Source of the DNA: an uncultured Hyphomicrobiales bacterium | Lineage (GTDB): Bacteria; Pseudomonadota; Alphaproteobacteria; Rhizobiales; Beijerinckiaceae | Assembly (NCBI GenBank): GCA_903825465.1 | Contig: CAIKAR010000013.1 | Coordinates: forward strand, 1-51,671 | Length of the DNA: 51,671 nt | Direction of reading: 5' to 3' | In this document: in pieces, positions 8,348 to 16,404 of the stretch | Layout of the letters: each line of letters opens with the position of its first letter | How positions within the stretch are numbered: the first letter of the stretch is position 1 | Translations under genes and position numbers: made by a program | Notes under the pieces: model-generated | Seen by the model: the letters and a program-made list of their open reading frames with translations, nothing else | Databases searched by the model: none | Told to the model about the DNA's origin: nothing

Positions 8348-9643
8348 TCAGGCGGACAGCGGATTAAGGAAATCCGAAATCAAATTGCCCGGCAAAGCGC
8401 GGAAAAGCCACGCCGCGACGCCCGCGTTGACGGCGCCAAGTCCGGCGAGCAACAGCGGTTCGCCCGCGCCGAAGGCCTGCAGGATGGCGACGACTATTGT
8501 GCCGCCGACCATGAACAGCGACGTGAGAATGTTGACGCCGGCGACGACGCGGGCGCGCCTGTCTTCCCCCGCCCAGGATTGAACGGCGGCGAAGACGGGG
8601 ACGACGAACAAGCCGCCCGCCGCGGCGAGGCCGGCGACATCGACGGCGATGCGGGCGCCAGCGGCGCTGTTCAGGAAATCGGCGAGGGCGAGTTGCGCGG
8701 ATTGGGTTGGCAAGCCGAAGGTCGCGAACCCGAGGTCGAGCAGAAATCCCGCCATCAAGAGGCCCGCGACCGGCGTTGGCAACAGGACGATGCGCCCATG
8801 CGACAACAGCGCCGCCAACGCCGAACCAAGCGCGACGCCGATGGCGAACAGGGCGGAGATGGCGGTTTCGACATCGACGCCGCCGCCGACGCGCGTTTTA
8901 ATAACGACCGGTATCAGGGAGAGCGCCACCGCGCCCGTCATCCAGAAGAAACCCACGGCCGTTCCGCCGGTCCACAAACGCCGGTCGGCCCTAAGAGCGG
9001 CGAGCATGCGCCGCGTCGAGGCGAACACATTTGTGTCGATCCCGAGGCCGGGGGCGGCGACGGGCGTCGAGGGAATGAAGCGGCTCGCGCCCCAGCAAGC
9101 CAAGGCGATGGCGACGAGTTGGACGACGACGGTCCAGGGCGCGCGGGCGTGATCAGCCGCGTAGCCGCCGACGACCAGTCCCAGAAGAATCGCGAGGAAG
9201 GTCGCGCCTTCGATAAGCGCGTTCCCGGCGGGAAGTTCGCTGGTGGCGAGATGGTCGGGCAGGATGCCGTATTTGATGGGGCCAAACAGGGCCGCGATCA
9301 CGCCAAGGCTGAACAGGGCGGCGTAGAGAAGGGGCAGGGAAGCCCACCAAAAACCGGCGGCGGCGACTAACTGCGCGAAGATTTCGGCGAATTTCAATCG
9401 TCGCGCGATAATCGATTTGTCGTGGGCGTCGGCGATTTCGCCGCCCAACGCCGAGAGAACGACGGAAGGCAACACGAAGATCGCCACCGCCAGGGTGACC
9501 AACGGCCCGGCCCGCCGGTCGCCAATCTGGAACAGTATCGTCAGCGCCAGCATTTGACGGACGAAATTGTCGTTGAAAGCCGAGAAAAACTGGCACCAGA
9601 AGAGCGGCGCGAAGCGCCGGGCGGACATCAACGAGGCGAACAT
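8348..9643 (-). CDS. LplT-like lysophospholipid transporter (MFS)
   Basis: This 431-residue major facilitator protein has about 12 hydrophobic segments. The N-terminal FFSAFNDNFVRQM and the FGPIKYGILPDHL stretch are typical of the LplT branch, which flips lysophospholipids inward across the inner membrane for reacylation. In many alphaproteobacteria this module is fused to acyltransferase and acyl-ACP synthetase domains (Aas-like proteins of over 1,100 residues). Here it stands alone and no such gene lies beside it. The ATG at 9643 is preferred over the TTG at 9649 because GAGGGG lies 8 bases before it. The gene diverges from the Bug-type binding protein. Confidence 0.8.
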   Translation of the reverse strand: MFASLMSARRFAPLFWCQFFSAFNDNFVRQMLALTILFQIGDRRAGPLVTLAVAIFVLPSVVLSALGGEIADAHDKSIIARRLKFAEIFAQLVAAAGFWWASLPLLYAALFSLGVIAALFGPIKYGILPDHLATSELPAGNALIEGATFLAILLGLVVGGYAADHARAPWTVVVQLVAIALACWGASRFIPSTPVAAPGLGIDTNVFASTRRMLAALRADRRLWTGGTAVGFFWMTGAVALSLIPVVIKTRVGGGVDVETAISALFAIGVALGSALAALLSHGRIVLLPTPVAGLLMAGFLLDLGFATFGLPTQSAQLALADFLNSAAGARIAVDVAGLAAAGGLFVVPVFAAVQSWAGEDRRARVVAGVNILTSLFMVGGTIVVAILQAFGAGEPLLLAGLGAVNAGVAAWLFRALPGNLISDFLNPLSA

Positions 9644-9805
9644 TTTCAAGGCCCCTCATTCGCATATGGATACTTACTGATAAAACGAGAGCGGTCAGTC
9701 AACGGGCGAGGCGCCTTGATTGCGCCGTCAGGTTGGTTGACTCGCTCCATCGTTGCGGCCAGTTTCGCCGGGCTCTTCGCGTCCACAGCACTGAGGAATC
9801 AGCCT

Positions 9806-10783
9806 TTGCAAATCACCCGCCGCGCCGCGGCGCGCGCTCTCGCCGGCGCGGCGACACTGGGCGCCGCGTCAAAATCCATCGCGCAATCCAGGTGGCCCGA
9901 ACGTCCCGTCCATCTCGTGGTGACCTTTGCCCCGGGCGGCGCCAACGACCTCATCGCCCGCCTTGTGGGCGAAAGGCTTGGCGCGCGGCTGGGGCAAACC
10001 TTCGTCATCGACAACAGGTCGGGCGCGGGCGGCAACGTGGGCGCCGAATTCGTCGCGCATCAGACGCCGGATGGCTACACCTATCTGCAATTGTCGAACG
10101 CCAGCGCCGCCAACACGTCGCTTTACCCGAACCTGGGCTACGATGTGCTGCGCGATTTCACGCCCGTGGCGGGCGTTTACGACGTGCCGTTTGTCATCGT
10201 CGTGCGGCCGGATTTTCCCGCGCGCGACCTCGGCGAATTCATCGCCTACGCGAAGGCGCATCCAGGCAAGCTGAGTCACGCCTCGGGCGGCACCGGCAGC
10301 GTCTCGCATATCGCGGCCGAGCTGATGAAAATGATGGCCGGGATCGACATGGTCCATGTGCCCTACCGCGGCAGCCCGCTATCGCTGGGCGATCTCATCG
10401 GCGGACGCATCGAATGCTCGTTCGATCCGATTCCCTCCTCGCTCGCCTATTCGCTCGATGGCCGCCTTCGCCCTTTGGCGGTGACATCGGCGAAACGTTC
10501 GCCGATGCTGCCCGATGTGCCGGCTGTCGCCGAGTATCTGCCGGGCTACGACGCGACGTCTTGGACCGGCACCGCCGGACCAAAGGGGCTGCCGGCGCCG
10601 GTCGTCGAAAAGCTGTCCGCGGCTATGGACGCGGTGTTGGCCGATCCCGCCGTCGCCGCCGATTTCACCAGGCTTGGCGCGACGCCGCTGAGGCTTTCTC
10701 CCAATGAGTTTCGCGACAAGCTGGCCGCCGAAACAAAAAAGTGGGCCGAAGTGATCCGCTTCGCGAAGATCAAGCCGGAGTAG
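9806..10783 (+). CDS. Bug/TctC-family tripartite tricarboxylate transporter binding protein
   Basis: This 325-residue periplasmic solute-binding protein starts at a TTG, supported by TGAGGA 8 bases upstream; longer in-frame starts lack such a site and would run into the divergent gene. The N-terminus (TRR followed by an Ala-rich stretch and a site near SIAQS) looks like a twin-arginine signal. The mature part has Bug-family hallmarks: WPERPVHLVV, FAPGGANDLIAR, DNRSGAGGNVG, TPDGYTYL and HVPYRG. These proteins usually bind carboxylates. No TctA or TctB membrane partner lies in the window, so it is an orphan receptor, as is common in this family. Confidence 0.92.
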   Translation: MQITRRAAARALAGAATLGAASKSIAQSRWPERPVHLVVTFAPGGANDLIARLVGERLGARLGQTFVIDNRSGAGGNVGAEFVAHQTPDGYTYLQLSNASAANTSLYPNLGYDVLRDFTPVAGVYDVPFVIVVRPDFPARDLGEFIAYAKAHPGKLSHASGGTGSVSHIAAELMKMMAGIDMVHVPYRGSPLSLGDLIGGRIECSFDPIPSSLAYSLDGRLRPLAVTSAKRSPMLPDVPAVAEYLPGYDATSWTGTAGPKGLPAPVVEKLSAAMDAVLADPAVAADFTRLGATPLRLSPNEFRDKLAAETKKWAEVIRFAKIKPE

Positions 10784-10857
10784 GCTTCCCCTTTCGGCGC
10801 CAAGCGACGTGGTTGGCAAGCGATGGTTGGAATGACGGATTTGAGCGGGGCCTGTCG

Positions 10858-11085
10858 ATGAAAAGCGTCTTCATTGTTTGCGCCGCCGCGGGGTTGCTCG
10901 CGGAGGCTTCCGCGGCCCAGGCGACAGAGCTTCCCTCGCGCCGCGCGCCGCCAACCGATTCCGCGACCGCTTGCGACGCCTATGGCGCCGGCTTTGTCCG
11001 CGCGCCGGGGACGGGTTTGTGCGTGAAGGTTTCGGGGTCCGCCTCGGCCGAGGTTGTCACGCGGGGCGGCTCAAGCCGCCACTAG
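10858..11085 (+). CDS. Small secreted protein matching the N-terminus of Rhizobiales porins
   Basis: This is a 75-residue reading frame with a signal peptide (MKSVF, hydrophobic Ala/Leu core, cleavage near AAQA). After LPSRRAPP comes C-x2-YGAGF-x3-PGTGLCVKVSG, the first-strand pattern of the Porin_2 family of Rhizobiales, including its two Cys. A full porin would continue for 300 or more residues; here the frame stops after VVTRGGSSRH. The tail overlaps the convergent MFS gene by 29 bases. It may be a remnant of a porin or a genuine short relative of the porin N-terminal segment. The start codon has only a weak ribosome site. Confidence 0.55.
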   Translation: MKSVFIVCAAAGLLAEASAAQATELPSRRAPPTDSATACDAYGAGFVRAPGTGLCVKVSGSASAEVVTRGGSSRH

Positions 11086-12349
11086 AATCAACGCCGCTTC
11101 TTCCCGCCATCTTGTCGTCGCCGGTTAGCATCATCGTCAGCGCCATCGCGGCGAGCGAGCCGAAACAGGCTACCGCGAACGCCGCGTCGTAATGGCCCGT
11201 GCGGTCGAAAACCGCGGCGCCAAGCCAGGCGCCAACGCCGCCGAAAATATGGTGAACCATGGTGACGAGGCCGGCGATGGCGCCGAGATGCGCCACGCCG
11301 AACATGCCGCGCACATACAGCACCGTCAGCGGCGCGGTCATGAGAAACGTCAGTCCGAACACCAGAGCGAAAATCGTCACCGACACCGGCGATTGATCCA
11401 TGTAAACGAGCGCGAAGACCGCGGTGCGCGCCGCGAACGCGGCGATGGTGGCTGGGACGGGGCCGGACCTGTCGCCCCAATAGCCCGCCGCGAGCACGCC
11501 GATCAATCCGGTGACGCCCATGATGGCGAGCAGGTTGCCCGACACCCATGGATCAAGGCCGCTGTCGAGCGCGAAGGCGACGACATGCGTGGTCACGAAG
11601 AAGTCGTCGAAGCCGCAGACGGCGTAGATCGCCGTCAATATCCAGAATTTCCTTGTTCGAACCGCCGCGCCCATCGTCGCTCCGGTCGGCGCGGGGCCGG
11701 CTTTGGCGACCGCTTTGTCGCCGCCGGGCATGATCGCCATCAGCGCCGGCAGGAAAAGAAGATGGGCCACGCCCGCCCAAACGAACACCTCGCGCCAGCC
11801 GATGGACGGGAGCTCGAAGGCGAACAGGCCGATCATGAAAAACTGGCCAACGCTCATGCCGGATATGCCGACGCCGCTCGCCGCGCCCGCGGCCGCGGGA
11901 TAGGCGCGCGAGACCATCACTGCCACCGGCACAACGCCCGAAACGCCGTTGCCTATGGCGTAGAAGAAACCAAACAGAACCAGCGCGTGCCAGGGTTGCG
12001 AGACCAGGCTCATCGCGCCGATCGACACGCCGCACAACGCGATGCCGGCGCACAACACCACGCGTGGACTGAAGGCGTCGATCGCGCGGCCGGAAAGAAA
12101 CATCGCGAAGGCGGTGAAGACCTGGAAGATCGCGACCGCCGAGCCAAGATCGCTTCTCAGCCATCCCATGTCCTCGACCATCGGCTTGAGCGTCAGCCCG
12201 ATGGCGTGGCGCGCGCCGCCGTTGATGAACAGCGTGAGGAACGCGGCGAAGAGCGCGAGGGCGGGCTTACGGCTTTGAACGATGGACGGCACGTCGTGAT
12301 TCCAGCGGGGTTCGCGCCATCGATAGGACGGAACAGCCGCCAAAGCCAT
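11057..12349 (-). CDS. MFS transporter, monocarboxylate/oxalate-formate antiporter-like
   Basis: This 430-residue protein has about 12 membrane segments. The N-terminal half (FLTLFINGGARHAIGLTLKP) and the GVSGVVPVAVMVSRAYP region resemble the branch of the major facilitator superfamily that includes oxalate/formate and monocarboxylate carriers. The substrate cannot be read from sequence. It begins 10 bases after the stop of the cation diffusion facilitator gene on the same strand, which suggests co-transcription. A GTG at 12292 (VPSIVQ), preceded by GGA, is an alternative start. Confidence 0.82.
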   Translation of the reverse strand: MALAAVPSYRWREPRWNHDVPSIVQSRKPALALFAAFLTLFINGGARHAIGLTLKPMVEDMGWLRSDLGSAVAIFQVFTAFAMFLSGRAIDAFSPRVVLCAGIALCGVSIGAMSLVSQPWHALVLFGFFYAIGNGVSGVVPVAVMVSRAYPAAAGAASGVGISGMSVGQFFMIGLFAFELPSIGWREVFVWAGVAHLLFLPALMAIMPGGDKAVAKAGPAPTGATMGAAVRTRKFWILTAIYAVCGFDDFFVTTHVVAFALDSGLDPWVSGNLLAIMGVTGLIGVLAAGYWGDRSGPVPATIAAFAARTAVFALVYMDQSPVSVTIFALVFGLTFLMTAPLTVLYVRGMFGVAHLGAIAGLVTMVHHIFGGVGAWLGAAVFDRTGHYDAAFAVACFGSLAAMALTMMLTGDDKMAGRSGVDSSGGLSRPA

Positions 12350-12359
12350 GCCCGGCGCT

Positions 12360-13742
12360 TCAGGCGTCCGGGGGCTCCGCGTGGCCGACGACGCGCGCGA
12401 TGTCCGCGAACCGATTTCTCATGCCGTGGTCGATGAAGTCGACGGCGTCGTGGACCGCGTTGACCGTGAGCGCCGGGTCGACGCGGCAATGGTAGTTCAC
12501 AACCAGCCCCTGCTTCGTCACGCGGGCGCGGACGTCGTGGGTGTCCCGCAACACGCCGCCCCGCGCCGCGAGCGCGCCAAGCGCCGCCGCCAGTTCCGCC
12601 GCGCGGGCGGCGTCGACATCCTGACCCGCCAGTTCCTGAACCTCGAGTGGTTCTATGTGGCTGTCGACCTCGACGCCGCCGGCGATCTCGGCGCGGATCG
12701 CGTCCTCCAGCGCGCTGGCGATGTCGTGGGCGCGTCCGTGCGGCATGTCGCCGTCGAGCTCGACGTCGAAGCCGACGCATTTGACGCCGTCGATTTCCTG
12801 CACGGTGACGTGATGCACCGGCACGCGGCGCCGGGCGGCGATCAGCAACACCTGCTCGAGCACGCTCTCGTCGTCGAGCGCGACGGGGTTGGCGGTGATG
12901 GTGATGTCGGTCTCCGGCGCCTCGTCGCGGAGCGTTTTCGCGACCGCGTCCCTGATCGCGGCGACGCGCTCAAGCGGCAGCGTGCGGGCGACGCCAATGC
13001 CAAGTTCGCCGACCACGCGCGACCCGGCGGGGCGTAGTTTCAACGATTCGACGGCGACGACGCCGCGCACCGCTTCGACTTTGCCGCGCAACCTCGCCGC
13101 GAGGCCGTCCGGCGCCCTGTCCAGCAGCGTGTCGATGGTTCGCGCGCCGAGCCGCCAGCCCGCGATGCCGATGAACACGGCGACGGCGACCGCGGCGACG
13201 GTGTCGCCCTGCTGAAATCCAAACCGCGACGCGCCGAGGCCGCCGGTGACGCAAATGGAGGCCACGAGATCGCTGGAAAAATGCAGGGCGTCGGCGGCCA
13301 GCGCGTCGCTGCGGGTTTCCCTGGCGACTCGCGCGAGCGTCCGCCACCGGATCAAATCGACTGTGATCGCGATCGCCAGCACGGCGAAAACCGGCCAGCT
13401 CGCGTCCACGGATTTGGCTTCGTGTCCCAACAGCCGGCGAATCGCCTCGATCAGGATCCCCGCCACCAAAACCATCAGCAGGCCGGTCTCCGCCAACGCG
13501 GCGACCGCCTCTATCTTGCCGTGGCCATAGTGATGCTCGTCGTCGGCGGGTTCCGACGACGCGCGCACCGCGAAATAGGTGATGATGGTCGCGCCAGTGT
13601 CGAGGAGGCTGTGGCCCGATTCGGACAGAAGCGCGAGCGAGCCCGACGCGAGCCCCGCCGCGAGCTTGCCAAGGGTCAGCAGCGCGCTCGCGGCGATTGA
13701 AGCCAGCGCGGCGGTCTTCTTTCTATCGTCGTGGCTTTGCAT
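12360..13742 (-). CDS. Cation diffusion facilitator (CDF) with an extended C-terminus
   Basis: This 460-residue inner-membrane transporter has about six membrane segments in residues 12-208, with metal-site motifs HSLLD (44-48) and HFSSD (154-158) and the DEHHYGHGK loop. CDF proteins export divalent metals such as Zn, Co, Mn or Fe in exchange for protons. Typical members are about 300 residues with one cytoplasmic ferredoxin-like domain. Here the tail runs from 210 to 460 and looks like three such domains in series (about 215-290, 305-366 and 400-458). The second and third align by eye and end in HIEP and HAEP. The ATG at 13742 (MQSHDD) is chosen because the longer frame adds only Arg-rich sequence. 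Confidence 0.9.
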   Translation of the reverse strand: MQSHDDRKKTAALASIAASALLTLGKLAAGLASGSLALLSESGHSLLDTGATIITYFAVRASSEPADDEHHYGHGKIEAVAALAETGLLMVLVAGILIEAIRRLLGHEAKSVDASWPVFAVLAIAITVDLIRWRTLARVARETRSDALAADALHFSSDLVASICVTGGLGASRFGFQQGDTVAAVAVAVFIGIAGWRLGARTIDTLLDRAPDGLAARLRGKVEAVRGVVAVESLKLRPAGSRVVGELGIGVARTLPLERVAAIRDAVAKTLRDEAPETDITITANPVALDDESVLEQVLLIAARRRVPVHHVTVQEIDGVKCVGFDVELDGDMPHGRAHDIASALEDAIRAEIAGGVEVDSHIEPLEVQELAGQDVDAARAAELAAALGALAARGGVLRDTHDVRARVTKQGLVVNYHCRVDPALTVNAVHDAVDFIDHGMRNRFADIARVVGHAEPPDA

Positions 13743-13910
13743 GGCGGTCGGATTCGCGCGGATTGGCGATCGTATAGCCCGGAACAGCGGCGAGGGTCGA
13801 GGCGCGCGGCCTTTCCTCCGGCGACGCCTCGCCAATCGCGCGTGACCAGCGCCGCTGGATCGGCGCCGTTCCCGATTTGCGGACCCCTTCGGAATTAAAT
13901 GGAACAGCGC

Positions 13911-13939
13911 TTGCGCGCCACGCCGGCGGGGCGTTATCT
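13911..13939 (+). promoter_or_regulatory. Probable sigma-70 promoter of the tRNA-Arg gene
   Basis: TTGCGC at 13911-13916 and TTATCT at 13934-13939 are 17 bases apart, and the mature tRNA starts 24 bases after the second element. Spacing and position fit; the -35 matches only in part. Confidence 0.45.
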
Positions 13940-13962
13940 AGGCGTGCGGGATCGCCCGCCGC

Positions 13963-14039
13963 GCGCTCGTAGCTCAGCTGGATAGAGCATCGGAATTCGA
14001 GTCCGAGGGTCGGGGGTTCGAATCCCTCCGAGCGCGCCA
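13963..14039 (+). tRNA. tRNA-Arg (anticodon TCG)
   Basis: The 77 bases fold into a full cloverleaf. The acceptor arms GCGCTCG and CGAGCGC pair perfectly, followed by discriminator G and an encoded CCA at 14037-14039. The D arm is GCTC/GAGC, the anticodon stem TCGGA/TCCGA encloses the loop ATTCGAG, and the T arm has GGTTCGAAT. Anticodon TCG reads CGA, giving arginine. Loop position 32 is A rather than the usual pyrimidine, which is slightly unusual. No integrase or repeated tRNA end was seen, so there is no sign that it serves as an integration site. Confidence 0.96.
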
Positions 14040-14077
14040 CTCCCCCTCGATTTCAGTTCCGCCGCCGTTCGCTTTCG

Positions 14078-15337
14078 CTACGGCTTGAACGCGCGCCAAT
14101 CCGTCGACTTCGGCACCACGCGCTCCCATGATCCGTAGGATTTGTAATCCGCCGCTCTGATCCCGACGCCCGGCGGCTTTTTGCCCGCTTGGAAGTCGCG
14201 CACGGCTTGCAACATGGTTCGCCGGAACTGGACAATCGCGAGGTCGCTCGCGCCGAGCCGCTCGCTGGTGCGGTCGGCGACGGCGCCCATCGATTCCTGC
14301 ATCGCGATGTCCTGATTGGGGAAGCCGCGGATGCCGGTGAAGTCGCCCAGGCGCATCGCCTTGCGGTCTTGCCCGAAGTCGTTTTCGCGGTTGTTCAGCT
14401 TGCGATAGGTCTTGTCGAGATCGACGCCGAATTGCGTGCCGGTGAATTTGCGCCAGGCTTCGACATCGACGCCCGCCGTCGTGTCGCTCCACGCGCAAAG
14501 GTAGATGACGTTGGCGTCGTCGTCGATAGGCACCGACATCTGATAGACGTTGTAGACGTTGTTGGGCGGAATCATGATGTGGAAAGGCGCGACGAAAGTC
14601 GTCACGCGCAAATAGTCGTGGGTCGCGGAGTTTTGGATCGGGCGGCGGATCGCCGCGTAGCGAAAGCCGTAGTTGGTCTCCTCCGCCTCGAGGCGCGGCG
14701 ACTTGTCGGTCGTGGGGCGCGCCCAGGCTGTGCCGGTCGCCGTCGAGCCCGGCACGCGGGCCGCTGGCATGTCGGTTGAATGCAGGCTCGATGAATGCGC
14801 GCTGTCGATGCCGCCTTCGAGACCCTGCGCCCAATTGCATTGCGACACGATTTTGAAAATGGCAACGCGCGTGTTCTCGCTCGGCGCGAAGATGGGGCGC
14901 TCGAATTCGGGCGTTTCCGCCGCCGGGCCCATGTAGGCCCACACGACGCCGCCGGCTTCGCGCGTGGGATAGGCCTTGTGTTTCACCTTGGCGCAGAGGC
15001 CGCTTTCGGGCGGTTCGCTCGACATGTCGACGCATTGCCCGTCAACCGCGAATTTCCAGCCATGGTAGAGGCAGCGCAACCCGCCCTCTTCGTTGCGACC
15101 GTAGAACAGGGAGGCCTTTCGGTGCGGGCATTGCTCGGCCATCAGCCCCGCGCGGCCCTCGCTGTCGCGGAACGCCACCAGGTTTTCGCCGAGCAGACGC
15201 ACGCGGACGGGGTCGCAATCGGGAGCGGCGATTTCCTCGGCGAGGCAGGCGGGAAGCCAGTATCGCCGCATCATCTGGCCCATCGGCGCGTCGCCTTCGA
15301 CGCGGCACAACAGTTCGTTTTCCTCGCGTGTGAGCAT
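14078..15337 (-). CDS. Rieske non-haem iron oxygenase, alpha subunit (phthalate dioxygenase-like)
   Basis: This 419-residue protein has an N-terminal Rieske [2Fe-2S] domain with C-x-H (QCPHRKAS) and C-x2-H (LRCLYHGW), near residues 63-85. The catalytic domain carries the mononuclear iron pattern D-x2-H-x4-H (GIDSAHSSSLHS). Such enzymes hydroxylate or demethylate aromatic compounds using electrons from a separate reductase. The start MLTREENELL and overall layout resemble phthalate 4,5-dioxygenase and vanillate-demethylase oxygenases. The ATG at 15337 is preferred to one at 15349 because GGGAGG lies just before it. No reductase or ferredoxin gene is adjacent. A perfect palindrome lies 13 bases upstream of the start. 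Confidence 0.9.
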   Translation of the reverse strand: MLTREENELLCRVEGDAPMGQMMRRYWLPACLAEEIAAPDCDPVRVRLLGENLVAFRDSEGRAGLMAEQCPHRKASLFYGRNEEGGLRCLYHGWKFAVDGQCVDMSSEPPESGLCAKVKHKAYPTREAGGVVWAYMGPAAETPEFERPIFAPSENTRVAIFKIVSQCNWAQGLEGGIDSAHSSSLHSTDMPAARVPGSTATGTAWARPTTDKSPRLEAEETNYGFRYAAIRRPIQNSATHDYLRVTTFVAPFHIMIPPNNVYNVYQMSVPIDDDANVIYLCAWSDTTAGVDVEAWRKFTGTQFGVDLDKTYRKLNNRENDFGQDRKAMRLGDFTGIRGFPNQDIAMQESMGAVADRTSERLGASDLAIVQFRRTMLQAVRDFQAGKKPPGVGIRAADYKSYGSWERVVPKSTDWRAFKP

Positions 15338-15349
15338 GAGGCCTCCCAT

Positions 15350-15369
15350 TATCTTAGGTCTCTAAGATA
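15350..15369. promoter_or_regulatory. Palindromic operator-like site before the Rieske oxygenase
   Basis: Half-sites TATCTTAG (15350-15357) and CTAAGATA (15362-15369) are exact reverse complements around a 4-base spacer. The site is AT-rich in a GC-rich setting and sits directly before the ribosome site of the minus-strand oxygenase gene. It also lies in the divergent region shared with the cupin gene. Size and form fit a dimeric repressor such as a MarR or GntR type. No regulator gene is adjacent. Confidence 0.6.
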
Positions 15370-15534
15370 TGTTAGCGGCGGCAGCCGATGTTGTCGAGGG
15401 GCTGGCGCCGCTTGAGACCGATGCTGAATACCCATCTCTCAGGCGTGACTTCGAGGGCTGTTGAGCGCCGGCGCGGCGCGCCCCTTCCATAGACGCGAAA
15501 AACCGCTACATTCCCCGAACCTCCGGAGGACGCC

Positions 15535-16404
15535 ATGAAAGTCATTCACAACGACGACATCGAATGGAAGCGCGGCTTGCAGCATCGCGGCGGCACGTTC
15601 CACTTTCGTCACATGTTCGACGGCGAGGAGAACACGCCCGGCAACTTTCAGTTCAACCTCGGCCGCATCGAGGGCGATTTCGAATCACCGCGGCACCACC
15701 ACAATTTTGAGCAGTTCCGCTTCCAGGTCGACGGCGTGATGAAGTTTGGCCGCAATGGCAACATGTCGGCGGGCACTTTCGGCTATTTCCCCGAGGGCGC
15801 GTACTACGGGCCGCAATCCGCCGATGGTTCGGGCACGACGGCGGTGCTGCAGTTCGGCGGCGCCAGTGGACAGGGCTACCTATCGCGACGGCAGGTCGCC
15901 GAGGGGCGGGTCGCGCTTGAGAAAATGGGCAAGTTCGAGGGTGGCGTGTTCCGCCGCAACGAGGATGTCGAGGGCAAGCGCAATCGCGATGGCTATCAGG
16001 CCATCTGGGAGAATTACCATGGTCGCGACATGACCTATCCCAAGCCGAGGGTGCGCGACCCCGTGCTGATCGATCCAGAGAACTACGAGTGGACGGGAAT
16101 CGGCGAGGGCGTGTTCGAGAAACCGATGGGCGTTTTCACCGAACGACGCTGCGAGGCGAATTTCGTCAAGCTCGACAAGGGCGCGTCGTGGACCGGCAAG
16201 GGCCGCTCGATCTATCTCGTGGTGTCGGGTGCTGGCTCGGTCAACGGACAAGCCTACAAAACGCTGTCCGGCGTCCAGTGCGCCGAGGGCGAAACGCCTG
16301 TGTTCGCGGCGAGCGAGGAAAGCGTGCTTCTGCACCTTGGCTTGCCCAACCTCGCGGGTCTCGAAGGCCGGCTAGACCGGGCGGTCGCCGAAGCCGCGGA
16401 GTAG
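15535..16404 (+). CDS. Cupin-fold protein divergent from the Rieske oxygenase
   Basis: This 289-residue protein begins after a strong ribosome site (CCGGAGG, 6 bases before ATG). Residues about 45-90 hold the first cupin motif, with His-rich PRHHHNFEQFRF followed by DGVMKFG and the second-motif-like GTFGYFPEGAYYGP. The His residues and Glu could bind a metal. A second beta-rich region near 215-280 (GRSIYLVVSGAGSVNG, EESVLLHLG) looks like a degenerate second cupin domain. No signal peptide is seen. Sharing a divergent control region with a ring oxygenase suggests a role in the same catabolic route, but the reaction is unknown. Confidence 0.7.
   Translation: MKVIHNDDIEWKRGLQHRGGTFHFRHMFDGEENTPGNFQFNLGRIEGDFESPRHHHNFEQFRFQVDGVMKFGRNGNMSAGTFGYFPEGAYYGPQSADGSGTTAVLQFGGASGQGYLSRRQVAEGRVALEKMGKFEGGVFRRNEDVEGKRNRDGYQAIWENYHGRDMTYPKPRVRDPVLIDPENYEWTGIGEGVFEKPMGVFTERRCEANFVKLDKGASWTGKGRSIYLVVSGAGSVNGQAYKTLSGVQCAEGETPVFAASEESVLLHLGLPNLAGLEGRLDRAVAEAAE

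Noticed and set aside
13963-15340. tRNA-Arg as the edge of a genomic island
   Set aside because: No integrase, no repeated tRNA 3' end and no composition shift were seen; the neighbouring genes have the same base use as the rest.
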